Shown here piece after piece: positions 25,608 to 35,168 of a stretch of 57,008 nucleotides of DNA. The notes beneath the pieces are model-generated. The model made no database searches, had not been told where the DNA came from, and worked only from the letters and a program-made list of their open reading frames with translations. Every line of letters starts with the position of its first letter. Position 1 is the stretch's first letter. A program made the translations under genes and the position numbers. The stretch comes from an uncultured Cytophagales bacterium (GTDB lineage: Bacteria; Bacteroidota; Bacteroidia; Cytophagales; Bernardetiaceae), in assembly GCA_937136415.1 (NCBI GenBank), contig CAKZOK010000023.1, forward strand, positions 1 to 57,008, given 5' to 3'.

Positions 25608-25733
25608 GTATTCGGCATCTTGCCGTATATTTTGTATTTCTAAACTAGCACAAATCTAAAAATGTAACCTCCCTATCAAAAAAAACGTACAACTAAACTA
25701 TCAACTACGAATACACGGCAAGATGCCGAATAC
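25608..25733. mobile_element. 126-bp element with perfect 19-bp inverted ends
   Basis: GTATTCGGCATCTTGCCGT (25608-25626) is exactly inverted at 25715-25733. The interior matches the repeat at 24423-24532. The size, perfect ends and lack of coding sequence suggest a non-autonomous element. It lies 7 bp from the stop codon of the ankyrin gene. Confidence 0.8.
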
Positions 25734-25740
25734 ATAGAAG

Positions 25741-26364
25741 TCACTCGGCAGAGTTGAGCTTAGTTTTTTCTTTCCAATCTTTATATTTTTTTGTAAACTG
25801 GTCGCCTAAATTACTCATCTCACCAATTTTATTATTTAATAATAAATCAACTGCATACCATTTATACTTTTCAGCAGCCCAATAAACAGCTCTTTCAGCT
25901 CCACTATCTAATTCTTCAATTCCATTATCAATTAAAAATTGTAATATTTCTAGTTGTCCTGTACTCGCAGCACTACAAAATACTCCATTGAAGTCATTAA
26001 AATAAACTAAAAGTAATTCTACAATCGGTAAGTTACCTTTTGCTGCTGCCCATTGTAAGGCTGAAGTTTCTTTTTTATACTCACTTGATTCTTTGATTAA
26101 ATATTTAACTAATTCAAGGTCTTCATTATTACTGGAATAAGCCAATACCATTTTCTTACAAGCTGTTTCGTGTGAAATACCATTTTCTAAAAAGAATTTG
26201 ACTAGTTTTGAGTGTCCTCTACGTGCAACAATATCTATACACCAATTATCTGCAACCGCAATATTTACTCCGTATTTAATACAGCTTTTAATGTTTTGTA
26301 GATTACCTTCAAAACACGATTCGATAAATGATTTTTCTTGATCTGTCATAATTAAGCCCAACAT
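25741..26364 (-). CDS. Ankyrin-repeat protein
   Basis: A 207-residue soluble protein made almost wholly of four to five ankyrin repeats. Examples are CFEGNLQNIKSCIKYGVNIA, ARRGHSKLVKFFLENGIS, AAAKGNLPIVELLLVYF and AASTGQLEILQFLIDNGI. Ankyrin repeats mediate protein binding, so the partner is unknown. The ATG of MTDQEKSF at 26349 is an alternative start. It lies in the accessory island beside the KilA-N gene, in a head-to-tail orientation with the membrane protein upstream. Confidence 0.85.
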   Translation of the reverse strand: MLGLIMTDQEKSFIESCFEGNLQNIKSCIKYGVNIAVADNWCIDIVARRGHSKLVKFFLENGISHETACKKMVLAYSSNNEDLELVKYLIKESSEYKKETSALQWAAAKGNLPIVELLLVYFNDFNGVFCSAASTGQLEILQFLIDNGIEELDSGAERAVYWAAEKYKWYAVDLLLNNKIGEMSNLGDQFTKKYKDWKEKTKLNSAE

Positions 26365-26479
26365 TTATATAAACTCAATACTAAAAAATAATATAAATTT
26401 CATAAGAAATATCCAAATAAAAAAGAGCTATTACGGCATTTTTTTATTCTTTGGTTTTGGAACACCAACAAGAATGCAG

Positions 26480-27769
26480 TCATTTTTTGTCCTTGTCATC
26501 TTTCTTCTCTTCCTTTTTTTCCTCTTCTTTCTTTTCTGCTGCCTTCTTAAAATATTCAGAAATCGCATTACCATTAAACAGATAGTTTTTGACAGAGTCA
26601 TGATTGAATTTGTGCATTTCTAATTCAACAGTCGTTTCATCTTTCTTTATAACTTTATTACGCTCTGTCTTCAAAATTTCATCAATCAAATAATCTACTT
26701 TAGCTTCATTATTACCTAACAAAGCCATTTTCAATGACATACTTTTATATTCTAAATCAGTCAATTCATTTTGATAATATTTTATTTCATTAGAATTTGT
26801 ACGATAAAGAGATAAAAAATAGAAAGAAAATAATTCGATGAATACCATTAATGATAAACGAGGAATAAAGAAATAAAGAAAATTAGCTACATTATCAAAC
26901 TCATTTTTATTTAATAAAGTATTTACTACTAAAAATATAACTACTAACGAGGTTATAAACACTGCAATCCAAAGATGTCGATTTGCCTTCTTATTCAAAG
27001 ATGATATTTCATTTTCTAATCTTGACTTGCTATAATTTAAATTCTCATATATGACCTTATACCTTTCATTTTTTGCAATATCTTCTTTGATATCTTCAGT
27101 AAGTTTATCAATTACATTTTTCTTTGTTTCCTCTATAATTTCCTTTCTTTGATTTTCATTTATTGTAATTTCTGTATGGGAAATTACTTGCTGATTTCCA
27201 ACTTTATTTTTTCTATAAAAGACAAAATACCAAATGACAATTGCTATTACCACCAACAGAAAAATGCCAAAATATACATATGTTATTTTTCCCCATAAAG
27301 GCGATATTTGTTGTATTGATTTACCTTGTTCCTTTATTGTTTCCTGCTGTATTTCTATAATTCTGTATAAAGAATCTATATTACTATAAACGGTCTTTGT
27401 AGTATCAATTATGATTGGTGCATCTTTCTCTCCTATAAAGTAAGAAATGGGATTTAATTGAGTAGCAAGTCCCACAACAACAACAACACCTATTAACAAG
27501 GTAAATAAAAACTTACTATTTAATAATTTTGTATCAAAAACTACATTTATGCTTTCAGTATAACTATCTTCCAAACTTAGAATAAAAACTTTCAACTTTT
27601 CACGATAATTAGTTGAAAACTTCCCTCCATTTACAAACTCATTCCGTAAGCGAGATACGAAATGTTCTTTTGCACCTATTTCTTCAAGTCTTCGCAATAC
27701 TTCCACTATATTATCTTCTTCCAATAATCTTAATAGCTCCTCCTTCTGTTTTCTTGTAATTTTACTCAT
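26480..27769 (-). CDS. Unrecognised membrane coiled-coil protein with helical N-terminal domain
   Basis: I do not recognise this 429-residue protein. Residues 1-75 form a compact helical domain (KQKEELLRLLEEDNIVEVLR, FVSRLRNEFVNGGKF, REKLKVFILSLED) that resembles in pattern the death-like effector-associated domains of conflict systems. Then come a membrane segment (about 88-105), a second (about 165-187), a coiled coil (about 205-265) and two further membrane segments (about 270-320). The tail is extremely Lys/Glu rich. It neighbours the ankyrin gene in the island between the AsmA-like gene and mfd. Topology is predicted by eye only. Confidence 0.65.
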   Translation of the reverse strand: MSKITRKQKEELLRLLEEDNIVEVLRRLEEIGAKEHFVSRLRNEFVNGGKFSTNYREKLKVFILSLEDSYTESINVVFDTKLLNSKFLFTLLIGVVVVVGLATQLNPISYFIGEKDAPIIIDTTKTVYSNIDSLYRIIEIQQETIKEQGKSIQQISPLWGKITYVYFGIFLLVVIAIVIWYFVFYRKNKVGNQQVISHTEITINENQRKEIIEETKKNVIDKLTEDIKEDIAKNERYKVIYENLNYSKSRLENEISSLNKKANRHLWIAVFITSLVVIFLVVNTLLNKNEFDNVANFLYFFIPRLSLMVFIELFSFYFLSLYRTNSNEIKYYQNELTDLEYKSMSLKMALLGNNEAKVDYLIDEILKTERNKVIKKDETTVELEMHKFNHDSVKNYLFNGNAISEYFKKAAEKKEEEKKEEKKDDKDKK

Positions 27770-27842
27770 TTCGATAGATTGTATTTATAAGTTATTGATT
27801 GCTTTAAGATATGAATTTTGCACTAGAAACAAAAAAACTACC

Positions 27843-30800
27843 CTACTCCAAAATCCCACTAAAAACCTTCATCACACCATCAAGCGTTTTGACTTGTTCC
27901 ATAATAAAAATAACACGCTCTTTGTTTTCCTTTAACTTACAACGTTTTGGTCGTTCTTGAATGTATTTTAAAACCTTTCCAAAGGCATCCGTTTGATAAT
28001 AATCTGGACGGTTAGCAATAAAATAACCTCGTATTTTTTCGTTTTTGATAATCAACTTCTCAAAACCAATTTGCTCTGCCATCCAACGCAAACGAACAGC
28101 TTGTAATAAATTATCAAAATCTTCTGGTGGCGTTCCGAAACGGTCTTTTACAGTTTCTTTAAATTTGTCTAACTGCTCTTCTGTTTTCAATCTATCGGCT
28201 TCAATGTAGAGTTGAAGGCGTTCCGAAATATTGGAAATATAACTCTCTGGAATAAGAATTTCTAAATCCGTTTCTATCGAACACGTAATTTTGAGTTCCT
28301 TTGGCTTAGTAGCGTTTGGATTTTGGAAAAGCTCCTTAAATTCGTCTTCTTTGAGTTCTGAAATGGCTTCTTCTAGCATTTTATGATAAGTATCTAATCC
28401 CAAATCATTGATAAAACCACTCTGTTCTGCTCCCAAAAGATTTCCTGCACCACGAATATCCAAATCACGCATCGCAATTTTAAAGCCGTCGCCTAATTCA
28501 TTAAATTCCTCCAACGCCTTCAAACGCTTTCTTGAGTCTGCTGGCAAAGTCGCAGCCGAAGGAATAAGCAAATAACAAAAAGCCTTTTTATTAGAACGAC
28601 CAACACGACCACGCATTTGGTGCAAATCTGAAAGACCAATCAAGTGAGAATTATTGATAATAATCGTATTGGCATTCGGAATATCCAAACCCGACTCAAT
28701 AATATTTGTCGAAACCAAAATATCAGCATCGCCATTTATAAAAGACATCATCGTTTTTTCCAACTGGTCATTTTTCATCTGTCCGTGTCCCACAACCACC
28801 TTCGCATCTGGAACTAATCGTGTCAAAATCCCTGCAACTTCATAAATATCAATCACTCGGTTATGAACAAAAAATACCTGTCCACCCCTGCGAAGCTCCA
28901 AACTAATGGCATCTCTAACCAAGGCTTCATTAAAATTATGCACCTCCGTAGTTACTGGTTGGCGATTGGGTGGTGGCGTGTGCATAACTGACAAATCCCT
29001 CGCTCCCAAAAGTGAAAATTGTAGCGTTCTAGGAATTGGCGTAGCCGTCAAAGTCAGACAATCCACATTTACACGAAGTTCTTTTATTTTATCTTTTGTC
29101 TTGACACCAAATTTTTGTTCTTCATCAATAATAAACAGTCCTAAATCTTTAAACTTTGTTTTTGCACTCACAATTTTGTGCGTTCCTACCAAAATATCGA
29201 TTTTTCCTTCTTCTAATTTTTTCAGAATTTCTCGTACTTCTTTTGCCGTTCTGAAACGATTGATAAAATCTACATTTACACCAAAATTCCCCAAACGCTC
29301 ACTAAAAGTACGGTTGTGTTGTGCTGCCAAAACTGTCGTAGGAACTAAAACGGCAACTTGTTTTCCATTCGAAACGGCTTTAAAAGCTGCACGAACAGCA
29401 ATTTCTGTTTTACCAAAACCGACATCTCCACAAATAAGCCTATCCATCGGAACAGGTTTTTCCATATCGTCTTTTACGTCGTTGGTGGCTGTGGCTTGGT
29501 CTGGCGTATCTTGATAAAAAAATGAAGATTCGACTTCGGCTTGCATATAACCATCTTTTGGAAAAGCAAAACCTGTCGCCGTTTGGCGTTTTGCATAAAG
29601 TGCAATTAGTTCCGTTCCAATATCTTTGAGGTGCTTTTTTACTTTCTTTTTTCGGTTTGTCCAATCTTGCGAACCGAGTTTACTAAGCGACATCGAACTA
29701 CCATCTTGACTAGAATGTTTCGAAATTTTGTGTAACGAATGCACACTAACATACAAAACATCATTATCTCTATAAATCAATCGAACAGCTTCCTGTTCAT
29801 TTCCATTTACGTCTAGTTTTTCCAAACCTGCAAAACGACCGATTCCGTAATCAATATGGGTTACATAGTCGCCTGCTTGAAGCGTATTGAGTTCTTTTAA
29901 AGTAAGAGCTTTTGATTTTGTAAAGCGTTCTTGTGTGCTATATCTGTGATAACGCTCAAAAATTTGATGGTCTGTATAACAAACAATATTCAAATTATGG
30001 TCAATAAATCCACCTCGCAAACCAATATTTAATCCATAAAACTGAACGCCTACGCCTTTTTCTTCAAAAATAGTGTGCATTCTGTCAATCTGTTTTGGCA
30101 AATCGGCAGCGATAATACATTGATAGCCTTTTTGATTATAACTTTCAATATCAAAAACTAAGTTTTGTAGATTTTTGTGGAATGTAGGTTGTGCCTTGGC
30201 ATCAAATTCAAAAATAGAATGATTTCCTTTTGTTTTTTCTGTAACTCGTCTGAATTTTCTACCAAATTCTATTTGAATAAATTTTTCTATCTGATTTTTA
30301 AATTCTTTTTTTGTAATAAATAATTCTTCTGGGTCAGAAATAATTTGAGTATAATTCGAAACCTCCAAAATAGTGTCAAAATCTTCTGTTGCACGCTCAA
30401 AATATTTTTCTACTACATCAATCGTAAGCGCATAATCTTTTAGCCAAAGACGAGTTTTTTGAGGAACAAATTCTAAAAAATTCTCTCTCGTTTGTTTTTG
30501 TACTTTTTCGGTAACATTCGGAACAATGACAGCACGGTTTACCTTTTCTATCGAAAGTTGGTCGGTGGGTTTGAAGGTTCTGATGCTTTCTACTTCATTT
30601 CCAAAAAATTCTATTCGATATGGATATTCATTTGAATAAGAAAAAATATCAATTATTCCACCTCTGACAGAGTATTGCCCTGCTTCAAAAACATACTCTT
30701 CACGCTTAAAACCGTATTCATTCAGAATTTCTATTACAAAACTAGGCTCAATAATTTCATTAATTTTGACGACAAAAGTATTAGCTGCCAAAACCTGTTT

Positions 30801-31301
30801 GTTAATCACTTTTTCAGTCAGCGCAGACGGATAAGTAACTATAATTATTCCGTTTTCTTCTGAATGATGATTGTTTAATCTTGTCAAAACCTCCGAACGC
30901 TGCAAAACATTTGCATTATCTATCTTTTCAAATTTGTAAGGCTTTTTGTAAGAAGTAGGAAAAAATAAAATATTTGGATTCGAACTAGACAATGTTTCTC
31001 CCAAAAAATGCTGAATATCATTATAAAAATAAGCAGCTTCTTCGGCATCATTCATTATCACAAAATGAGAAATAGCAGGATTATTTCGGTACAAAGCAGC
31101 CAAAACAAGAGCATCTTGACTTCCCATAAGTCCCTTTAAATGAACTCTAAGAGAATCCGAATCAGTTTGATTTTTTTCATTTTCTATTTTGGAGGAAATG
31201 GTCTGAATAATTCCATCTTTTTGATATTTTTTGACAAAATCTCTAGGTGAAAGTTTTAATACTTTTTCTTCTGTTTGGTCTTGCGTTTCTTGGTGGTTCA
31301 T
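27843..31301 (-). CDS. mfd: Transcription-repair coupling factor
   Basis: Mfd removes RNA polymerase stalled at DNA lesions and recruits UvrA. The 1152 residues show, in order, UvrB-like domains (about 1-340), the RNA-polymerase-interacting CarD-like domain (LQAGDYVTHIDYGIGRFAGL, about 490), the RecG-like helicase with Walker A GDVGFGKTE (about 625), DEEQ, TATPIPRT and the QMRGRVGRSNKKAFCY motif, then the C-terminal TRCF domain. Length is normal. It stands alone in this window; the island ends 70 bp from its stop codon. Confidence 0.97.
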   Translation of the reverse strand: MNHQETQDQTEEKVLKLSPRDFVKKYQKDGIIQTISSKIENEKNQTDSDSLRVHLKGLMGSQDALVLAALYRNNPAISHFVIMNDAEEAAYFYNDIQHFLGETLSSSNPNILFFPTSYKKPYKFEKIDNANVLQRSEVLTRLNNHHSEENGIIIVTYPSALTEKVINKQVLAANTFVVKINEIIEPSFVIEILNEYGFKREEYVFEAGQYSVRGGIIDIFSYSNEYPYRIEFFGNEVESIRTFKPTDQLSIEKVNRAVIVPNVTEKVQKQTRENFLEFVPQKTRLWLKDYALTIDVVEKYFERATEDFDTILEVSNYTQIISDPEELFITKKEFKNQIEKFIQIEFGRKFRRVTEKTKGNHSIFEFDAKAQPTFHKNLQNLVFDIESYNQKGYQCIIAADLPKQIDRMHTIFEEKGVGVQFYGLNIGLRGGFIDHNLNIVCYTDHQIFERYHRYSTQERFTKSKALTLKELNTLQAGDYVTHIDYGIGRFAGLEKLDVNGNEQEAVRLIYRDNDVLYVSVHSLHKISKHSSQDGSSMSLSKLGSQDWTNRKKKVKKHLKDIGTELIALYAKRQTATGFAFPKDGYMQAEVESSFFYQDTPDQATATNDVKDDMEKPVPMDRLICGDVGFGKTEIAVRAAFKAVSNGKQVAVLVPTTVLAAQHNRTFSERLGNFGVNVDFINRFRTAKEVREILKKLEEGKIDILVGTHKIVSAKTKFKDLGLFIIDEEQKFGVKTKDKIKELRVNVDCLTLTATPIPRTLQFSLLGARDLSVMHTPPPNRQPVTTEVHNFNEALVRDAISLELRRGGQVFFVHNRVIDIYEVAGILTRLVPDAKVVVGHGQMKNDQLEKTMMSFINGDADILVSTNIIESGLDIPNANTIIINNSHLIGLSDLHQMRGRVGRSNKKAFCYLLIPSAATLPADSRKRLKALEEFNELGDGFKIAMRDLDIRGAGNLLGAEQSGFINDLGLDTYHKMLEEAISELKEDEFKELFQNPNATKPKELKITCSIETDLEILIPESYISNISERLQLYIEADRLKTEEQLDKFKETVKDRFGTPPEDFDNLLQAVRLRWMAEQIGFEKLIIKNEKIRGYFIANRPDYYQTDAFGKVLKYIQERPKRCKLKENKERVIFIMEQVKTLDGVMKVFSGILE

Positions 31302-31407
31302 CTTGTAGTACTTTTAACCGTCTTTGAGGCTACGCCGTCAACGAGGATTTAATTTTTTCGAATAGAAAATGACAAAGAAACGATTTCGCTTCTTTGTATT
31401 ACGTAGC

Positions 31408-31478
31408 CGACACTTTCCAAGTGTCGTAAAATATAGTATTTTTAAACTACTATACTTCTGACACTTGGAAAGTGTCAG
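31408..31478. repeat. Paired palindromes GACACTTTCCAAGTGTC
   Basis: CGACACTTTCCAAGTGTCG (31408-31426) and CTGACACTTGGAAAGTGTCAG (31458-31478) are each palindromic and are also inverted relative to one another, with TATAGTA/TACTATA between. They lie in the divergent gap between mfd and the EamA gene. Confidence 0.75.
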
Positions 31479-31611
31479 CTTATAAACTTCTGTAAAGTAA
31501 ATAGGTTTTGAGATAAATCAAAACTTAATTTTAGTTATTTATAGTTCTGCTTTATTTTGGCTTGCTTACCTTTGTGGTTAATTTGAAAATAAACCATAAA
31601 CCATTCTTTTT

Positions 31612-32535
31612 TTGAAAAAGCGAATACTTGATACTGCTGTTTCTACTCCTTCCAAAATAGATAATTTACTTGAAAAAATTGGAATTTCAAAAGGCATTTT
31701 ATATATGCTTTTGGCAATTTTTTGTTTTTCAGTAATGAATTTGATTGTAAAACTTTTGAGTGATATTCCTGCAATGGAAATTATTCTTTTTCGTTCGGCT
31801 ATTTCTTTTGTGATTTGTGTAGTAGGTCTGAAAATGCAAAAAGTAAAAGGATTGGGAACAAATAAAAAAGTGCTTTTTTTGCGTGGTCTTTTTGGTGGAA
31901 CGGCTCTTTTTTTGTTTTTTACAACGATTCAAAATATTCCTCTTGCTTCTGCTATTACACTACACTACTTAGCTCCAATTTGTACGGCAATCGTTGCTTG
32001 GTTGGTTTTGGGAGAGCGTTTAGTGCCTCTTCAATGGCTTTTTTTCTTGATTTCTTTTATTGGTGTAACGATGGTAAAAGGTTTTGATGAGCGTGTAGAT
32101 ACAATTTATTTTGTGATGGGAATTGCTTCTGCGATTCTTTCTGGTTTTGCTTATAATTGCATCAGAAAACTCAAAACTTCGGAGCATCCACTTATGGTAA
32201 TTCTTTATTTTCCACTTGTTACACTGCCTATTTCTGCTCTATATTGCATTTTTTATGAATGGAAAATGCCTGTTGGTTTGGATTGGCTGTATTTGCTTTT
32301 GATAGGAATTTTGACACAAATTGCACAGCTTTATATGACAAAAGCCTACCAAATAGAAGAAGCTGCAAAAGTGGCAAGTGTGAGTTATACAGGAATTGTT
32401 TATGCGCTTGGTTTTGGGTTTATATTTTTTCAAGAAGTCTTTAATATTTATGTTTTTATGGGCATTGCCTTGATGCTTTTGGGAGTAATTCTGAATGTTA
32501 CTTTCAAAAGTGCAAAAAAAGAAGTTATCAAATAA
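31612..32535 (+). CDS. EamA/DMT-family transporter
   Basis: A 307-residue inner-membrane protein with ten predicted membrane helices in two EamA halves (about residues 27-155 and 165-298). Landmarks are MNLIVKLLSDIPAMEIILFRS, LHYLAPICTAIVAWLVLGERL in the first half and SYTGIVYALGFGFIFFQEVF in the second. Members export amino acids, nucleosides or other metabolites; the substrate cannot be read. The frame starts at a TTG directly after a run of T; the next in-frame ATG is at residue 32 and would cut the first helix. Confidence 0.88.
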   Translation: MKKRILDTAVSTPSKIDNLLEKIGISKGILYMLLAIFCFSVMNLIVKLLSDIPAMEIILFRSAISFVICVVGLKMQKVKGLGTNKKVLFLRGLFGGTALFLFFTTIQNIPLASAITLHYLAPICTAIVAWLVLGERLVPLQWLFFLISFIGVTMVKGFDERVDTIYFVMGIASAILSGFAYNCIRKLKTSEHPLMVILYFPLVTLPISALYCIFYEWKMPVGLDWLYLLLIGILTQIAQLYMTKAYQIEEAAKVASVSYTGIVYALGFGFIFFQEVFNIYVFMGIALMLLGVILNVTFKSAKKEVIK

Positions 32536-32744
32536 TTATTAAAAAAAAATAAATTGGTTTTGCTGGTAAAATTAAAATGTAAAAGTGTTTGAATAGTACA
32601 ATTTTTTCAAAATGAAAAAGCAACCCTTCCAAAATGAAAAAATACACTTGAAAACTAAAATAGATTAAAAATTAAAAAGGGCTTTTTTGAGCTTTAAATA
32701 ATGATTATTGATTTTTATTCTTTTTTTATCAGAAAAATATAAAG

Positions 32745-33054
32745 TTGGCAAACAGATTGAAATATATGTATTATATTTCTAATAAAAGTTTAGAAAAAAA
32801 GAATTTCGCTTCACAAAGATTCTGATTAATGATTTATTTTTATATAAATTATTCAAAATTTTTACAGAAAATTTATTTTTTGGAGCAACAGAAAAAGAAA
32901 ATTAGTAGAAGAATAACAGAATGTTTGTAATAGAGAAATCTATCCATTTTAGCAACAGTTTATTTTTCAGTTATTCTACTAGATTTTCTAACGTTAAGTA
33001 GTAAAGTAAGTAAGTGGACAGAAAAAACTCCTTTCAATCGAAAGGAGTTTTTTT
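32745..33054 (+). ncRNA. Candidate small RNA gene 1 (paralogue at 40449-40726)
   Basis: No open frame exists here, but several blocks match the region at 40449-40726 in the same order: TTGGCAAACAGATTGAAATA near 32745, a block ATTTATTTTTTGGA...CAGAAAAAGAAAA near 32872-32900, and a final terminator. The matching blocks are separated by unequal spacers. GAAAATTAGTAGAAGAATAAC (about 32896-32917) pairs with GTTATTCTACTAGATTTTC (32969-32988) to give a long rod-like hairpin. This fits a structured RNA; 6S RNA is one possibility, but I could not confirm its bubble. Direction is inferred from the terminator. Confidence 0.4.
33022..33054. terminator. Bidirectional terminator
   Basis: AAAAACTCCTTTC AATC GAAAGGAGTTTTT forms a strong stem with A- and T-runs, between the candidate RNA and the convergent membrane protein gene. 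Confidence 0.85.
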
Positions 33055-33084
33055 ATGCACAAGGATTAATAATATCAGTTTGTT

Positions 33085-33678
33085 TTATTCTTCCAATTCT
33101 TGCAATTCTTTTAGTTCTTCTTTTAATTTACTGACATAATTTCCATACAAATTTTTGATATACCATTTTATAAAAAAATAATAAAGTGGAGCAAGAATTA
33201 TGACAACCATTCCGATTAGCAAAACGTGAGTAAATGTAAAGTTCTCCCACGTCGTGTGATGTGTCCAAAATAAAGGAAGGATAGCAGCAAAAATCCCTAA
33301 TATAAACGAACCATACAAATATACTTTCAAATACAAATTAAGTGTTTTGATAAGCTGTTCAAGAGTTTCTTTGAGGTTTTTTTGTAAGTCAATTTTTTGT
33401 ATTTGATTGTATTTGAAGGCATACCAACCCAAACAAAGTACCATTACAGTTGCTAGATAAGGAAGTATCAGAGGTGAATAAAACCAGTTTTTGTTTAGTA
33501 TAAAAAAAATACTCAAAAAAAATGTCAAACTTCCCTCAATCAAAATACTACGTTTGATTTTGGAAATGGTGTCAGTAGCTCTTCCTTTCAAAAGTTTATG
33601 GATTTGGTCATTTTGAAGAGTAAGCTCTGGTTGTTTTTCTAAGGCTTTCCAAGTAGATTTTAGATTATCGATGTTCAT
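33085..33678 (-). CDS. Membrane protein beside ECF sigma factor
   Basis: A 197-residue protein with four membrane segments (about 43-62, 67-85, 113-133 and 145-168) and a short cytoplasmic N-terminal region beginning MNIDNLKSTWKALEKQPELT. The start codon is 24 bp after the sigma gene stop, so the two are probably one operon. This suggests a role as anti-sigma or sensor, although no ZAS or FecR motif is visible. The N-terminal pattern (DxLKSxWKxL) recurs in Bacteroidota proteins encoded next to sigma factors. Confidence 0.75.
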   Translation of the reverse strand: MNIDNLKSTWKALEKQPELTLQNDQIHKLLKGRATDTISKIKRSILIEGSLTFFLSIFFILNKNWFYSPLILPYLATVMVLCLGWYAFKYNQIQKIDLQKNLKETLEQLIKTLNLYLKVYLYGSFILGIFAAILPLFWTHHTTWENFTFTHVLLIGMVVIILAPLYYFFIKWYIKNLYGNYVSKLKEELKELQELEE

Positions 33679-33702
33679 TATTGATACTGCTTATTTTATT
33701 TT

Positions 33703-34194
33703 TTATTGAGGTAATTTTTCTAGTGTTTGACGAAGTTTCTTTTTGATACGATTGATTTTTACGCCTACATTTGTTTTGGTAATCCCAATGATTTCTGCAA
33801 TTTCATCATAGCTTTTTTCTTCTAAGTAAAGCATAATAATTCCTTTTTCTACTTTTGAGAGTTTCTGAATAGCTAATTGAAGGTTTTTGAGTTGTTCTTC
33901 TTTTTCAGTATCTGGAGATGTATCTGGAAATTGAAGAGTAGTATCTGAAATAGAAAATTCGATAGGTTTTCGTTTGGTTTTGCGAAGGCGAGCAATGGCT
34001 GTATTGAGTGCAATTCTGTACATCCATGTCGAAATTTTGGAATCTCCCCTAAATTTTGGATAAGATTTCCAGAGCTGAAACAAAACCTCTTGGAATAAAT
34101 CCTGTCTGTCATCTTCAGAATCGCAATACATGCGACAAACTTTGTGTACAATGCCTTGATGTTTCTGAATAAATGTTACAAAATCTTTTTCCAA
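33703..34194 (-). CDS. ECF sigma factor
   Basis: A 163-residue sigma-70 family protein with only regions 2 and 4. Region 2 contains CRMYCDSEDDRQDLFQEVLFQLWKSYPKF and STWMYRIALNTAIARLRK, region 4 contains EEKSYDEIAEIIGITKTNVGVKINRIKKKL, where the helix-turn-helix contacts the -35 element. Length and layout are typical of Bacteroidota ECF factors. The following four-helix membrane protein is the likely regulator. Confidence 0.92.
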   Translation of the reverse strand: MEKDFVTFIQKHQGIVHKVCRMYCDSEDDRQDLFQEVLFQLWKSYPKFRGDSKISTWMYRIALNTAIARLRKTKRKPIEFSISDTTLQFPDTSPDTEKEEQLKNLQLAIQKLSKVEKGIIMLYLEEKSYDEIAEIIGITKTNVGVKINRIKKKLRQTLEKLPQ

Positions 34195-34432
34195 AATGGG
34201 TAAATATCAATTACAAATTATGAATTATAACCTATTGGAATAGCTCTTCCATGGGTTTCTATTTTTATATTCAAAACTACAAATTTATAGAACCAATTTA
34301 TAAAAACAGATAAAAAAATAAGATTTTTTACAAACTTTCATTTTTTTTTGAAAGAAATGAAACTTCTATTTTCTATTTGCGTTCTGATTAAACACAAAGG
34401 AATTTTATTTTATCTCACAACTAATTTTAATC

Positions 34433-34885
34433 ATGATTTCTCCCTATAAAAAAATAGCATTGCGTATTGATTTAATTATTCAAATTACTTGCCTAATTAT
34501 TTTTTTCTGTGGTTATGGAATGACTTTTTTAGCTCTTTTTATTTCAGACTTACAAGATTATGCTATTTCTTTACTTGCACCTATTTTGCTATTAGGAGTT
34601 TTGGGTTTTCTAAATCCAGCAATGAATATTTTGCATTTAATTTTGGGAAATTATTCTGATGAAATCCATCAACTTCGTAAAAATTATACTTTTGCTGTTT
34701 TGGGGTATATAATTATTGGATTGTTAGGTTTTTTGTTCATTAATAATTTTAATTTTACATTTTTGAGTAGTCTGAGTCTTATTTATTTGTATGGAATCAG
34801 TCATCTTTTTGCTATTGGTTATATTTATATTACTATTTTGGAAAACAAAACAAAAAAAATAATTCAAAGAAGATTGTATCATTAA
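34433..34885 (+). CDS. Small four-helix membrane protein, unknown
   Basis: A 150-residue hydrophobic protein with four predicted membrane segments (about 10-33, 42-66, 87-107 and 112-137). No motif is recognised. It is divergent from the sigma operon and stands alone. Composition is Leu/Ile/Phe-rich with short polar loops. Confidence 0.65.
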   Translation: MISPYKKIALRIDLIIQITCLIIFFCGYGMTFLALFISDLQDYAISLLAPILLLGVLGFLNPAMNILHLILGNYSDEIHQLRKNYTFAVLGYIIIGLLGFLFINNFNFTFLSSLSLIYLYGISHLFAIGYIYITILENKTKKIIQRRLYH

Positions 34886-35168
34886 ATTAAAGATTATTCT
34901 TATCTCAATGATAGTTTTTTTGCTATCAAAATACTTTATAAATAATCTAATTCTTCAATCTATGCTAGTTCCAACAGGATTTTTTGACTTTAATGCTATA
35001 TTAGGAAGTTTTTAAGAACTGATATATGGATTTTGGTTATGTTTATACATATTTAGTTAAATTTTCATAATTTTTTGTGGTTTTAAGGTTAATTCTCAAC
35101 AAAGTACAACTGTTTCGAAAAAAAAAATGTAGTTTGATTTTTTATTCAATCTTAAATATCAAATACTT

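Noticed and set aside
25477..25659. 60-residue forward frame in the island
   Set aside because: It is made of inverted-repeat and mobile-element sequence.
28906..29514. 202-residue forward frame inside mfd
   Set aside because: It is antisense to the conserved helicase motifs of mfd and has no independent features; it is a shadow.
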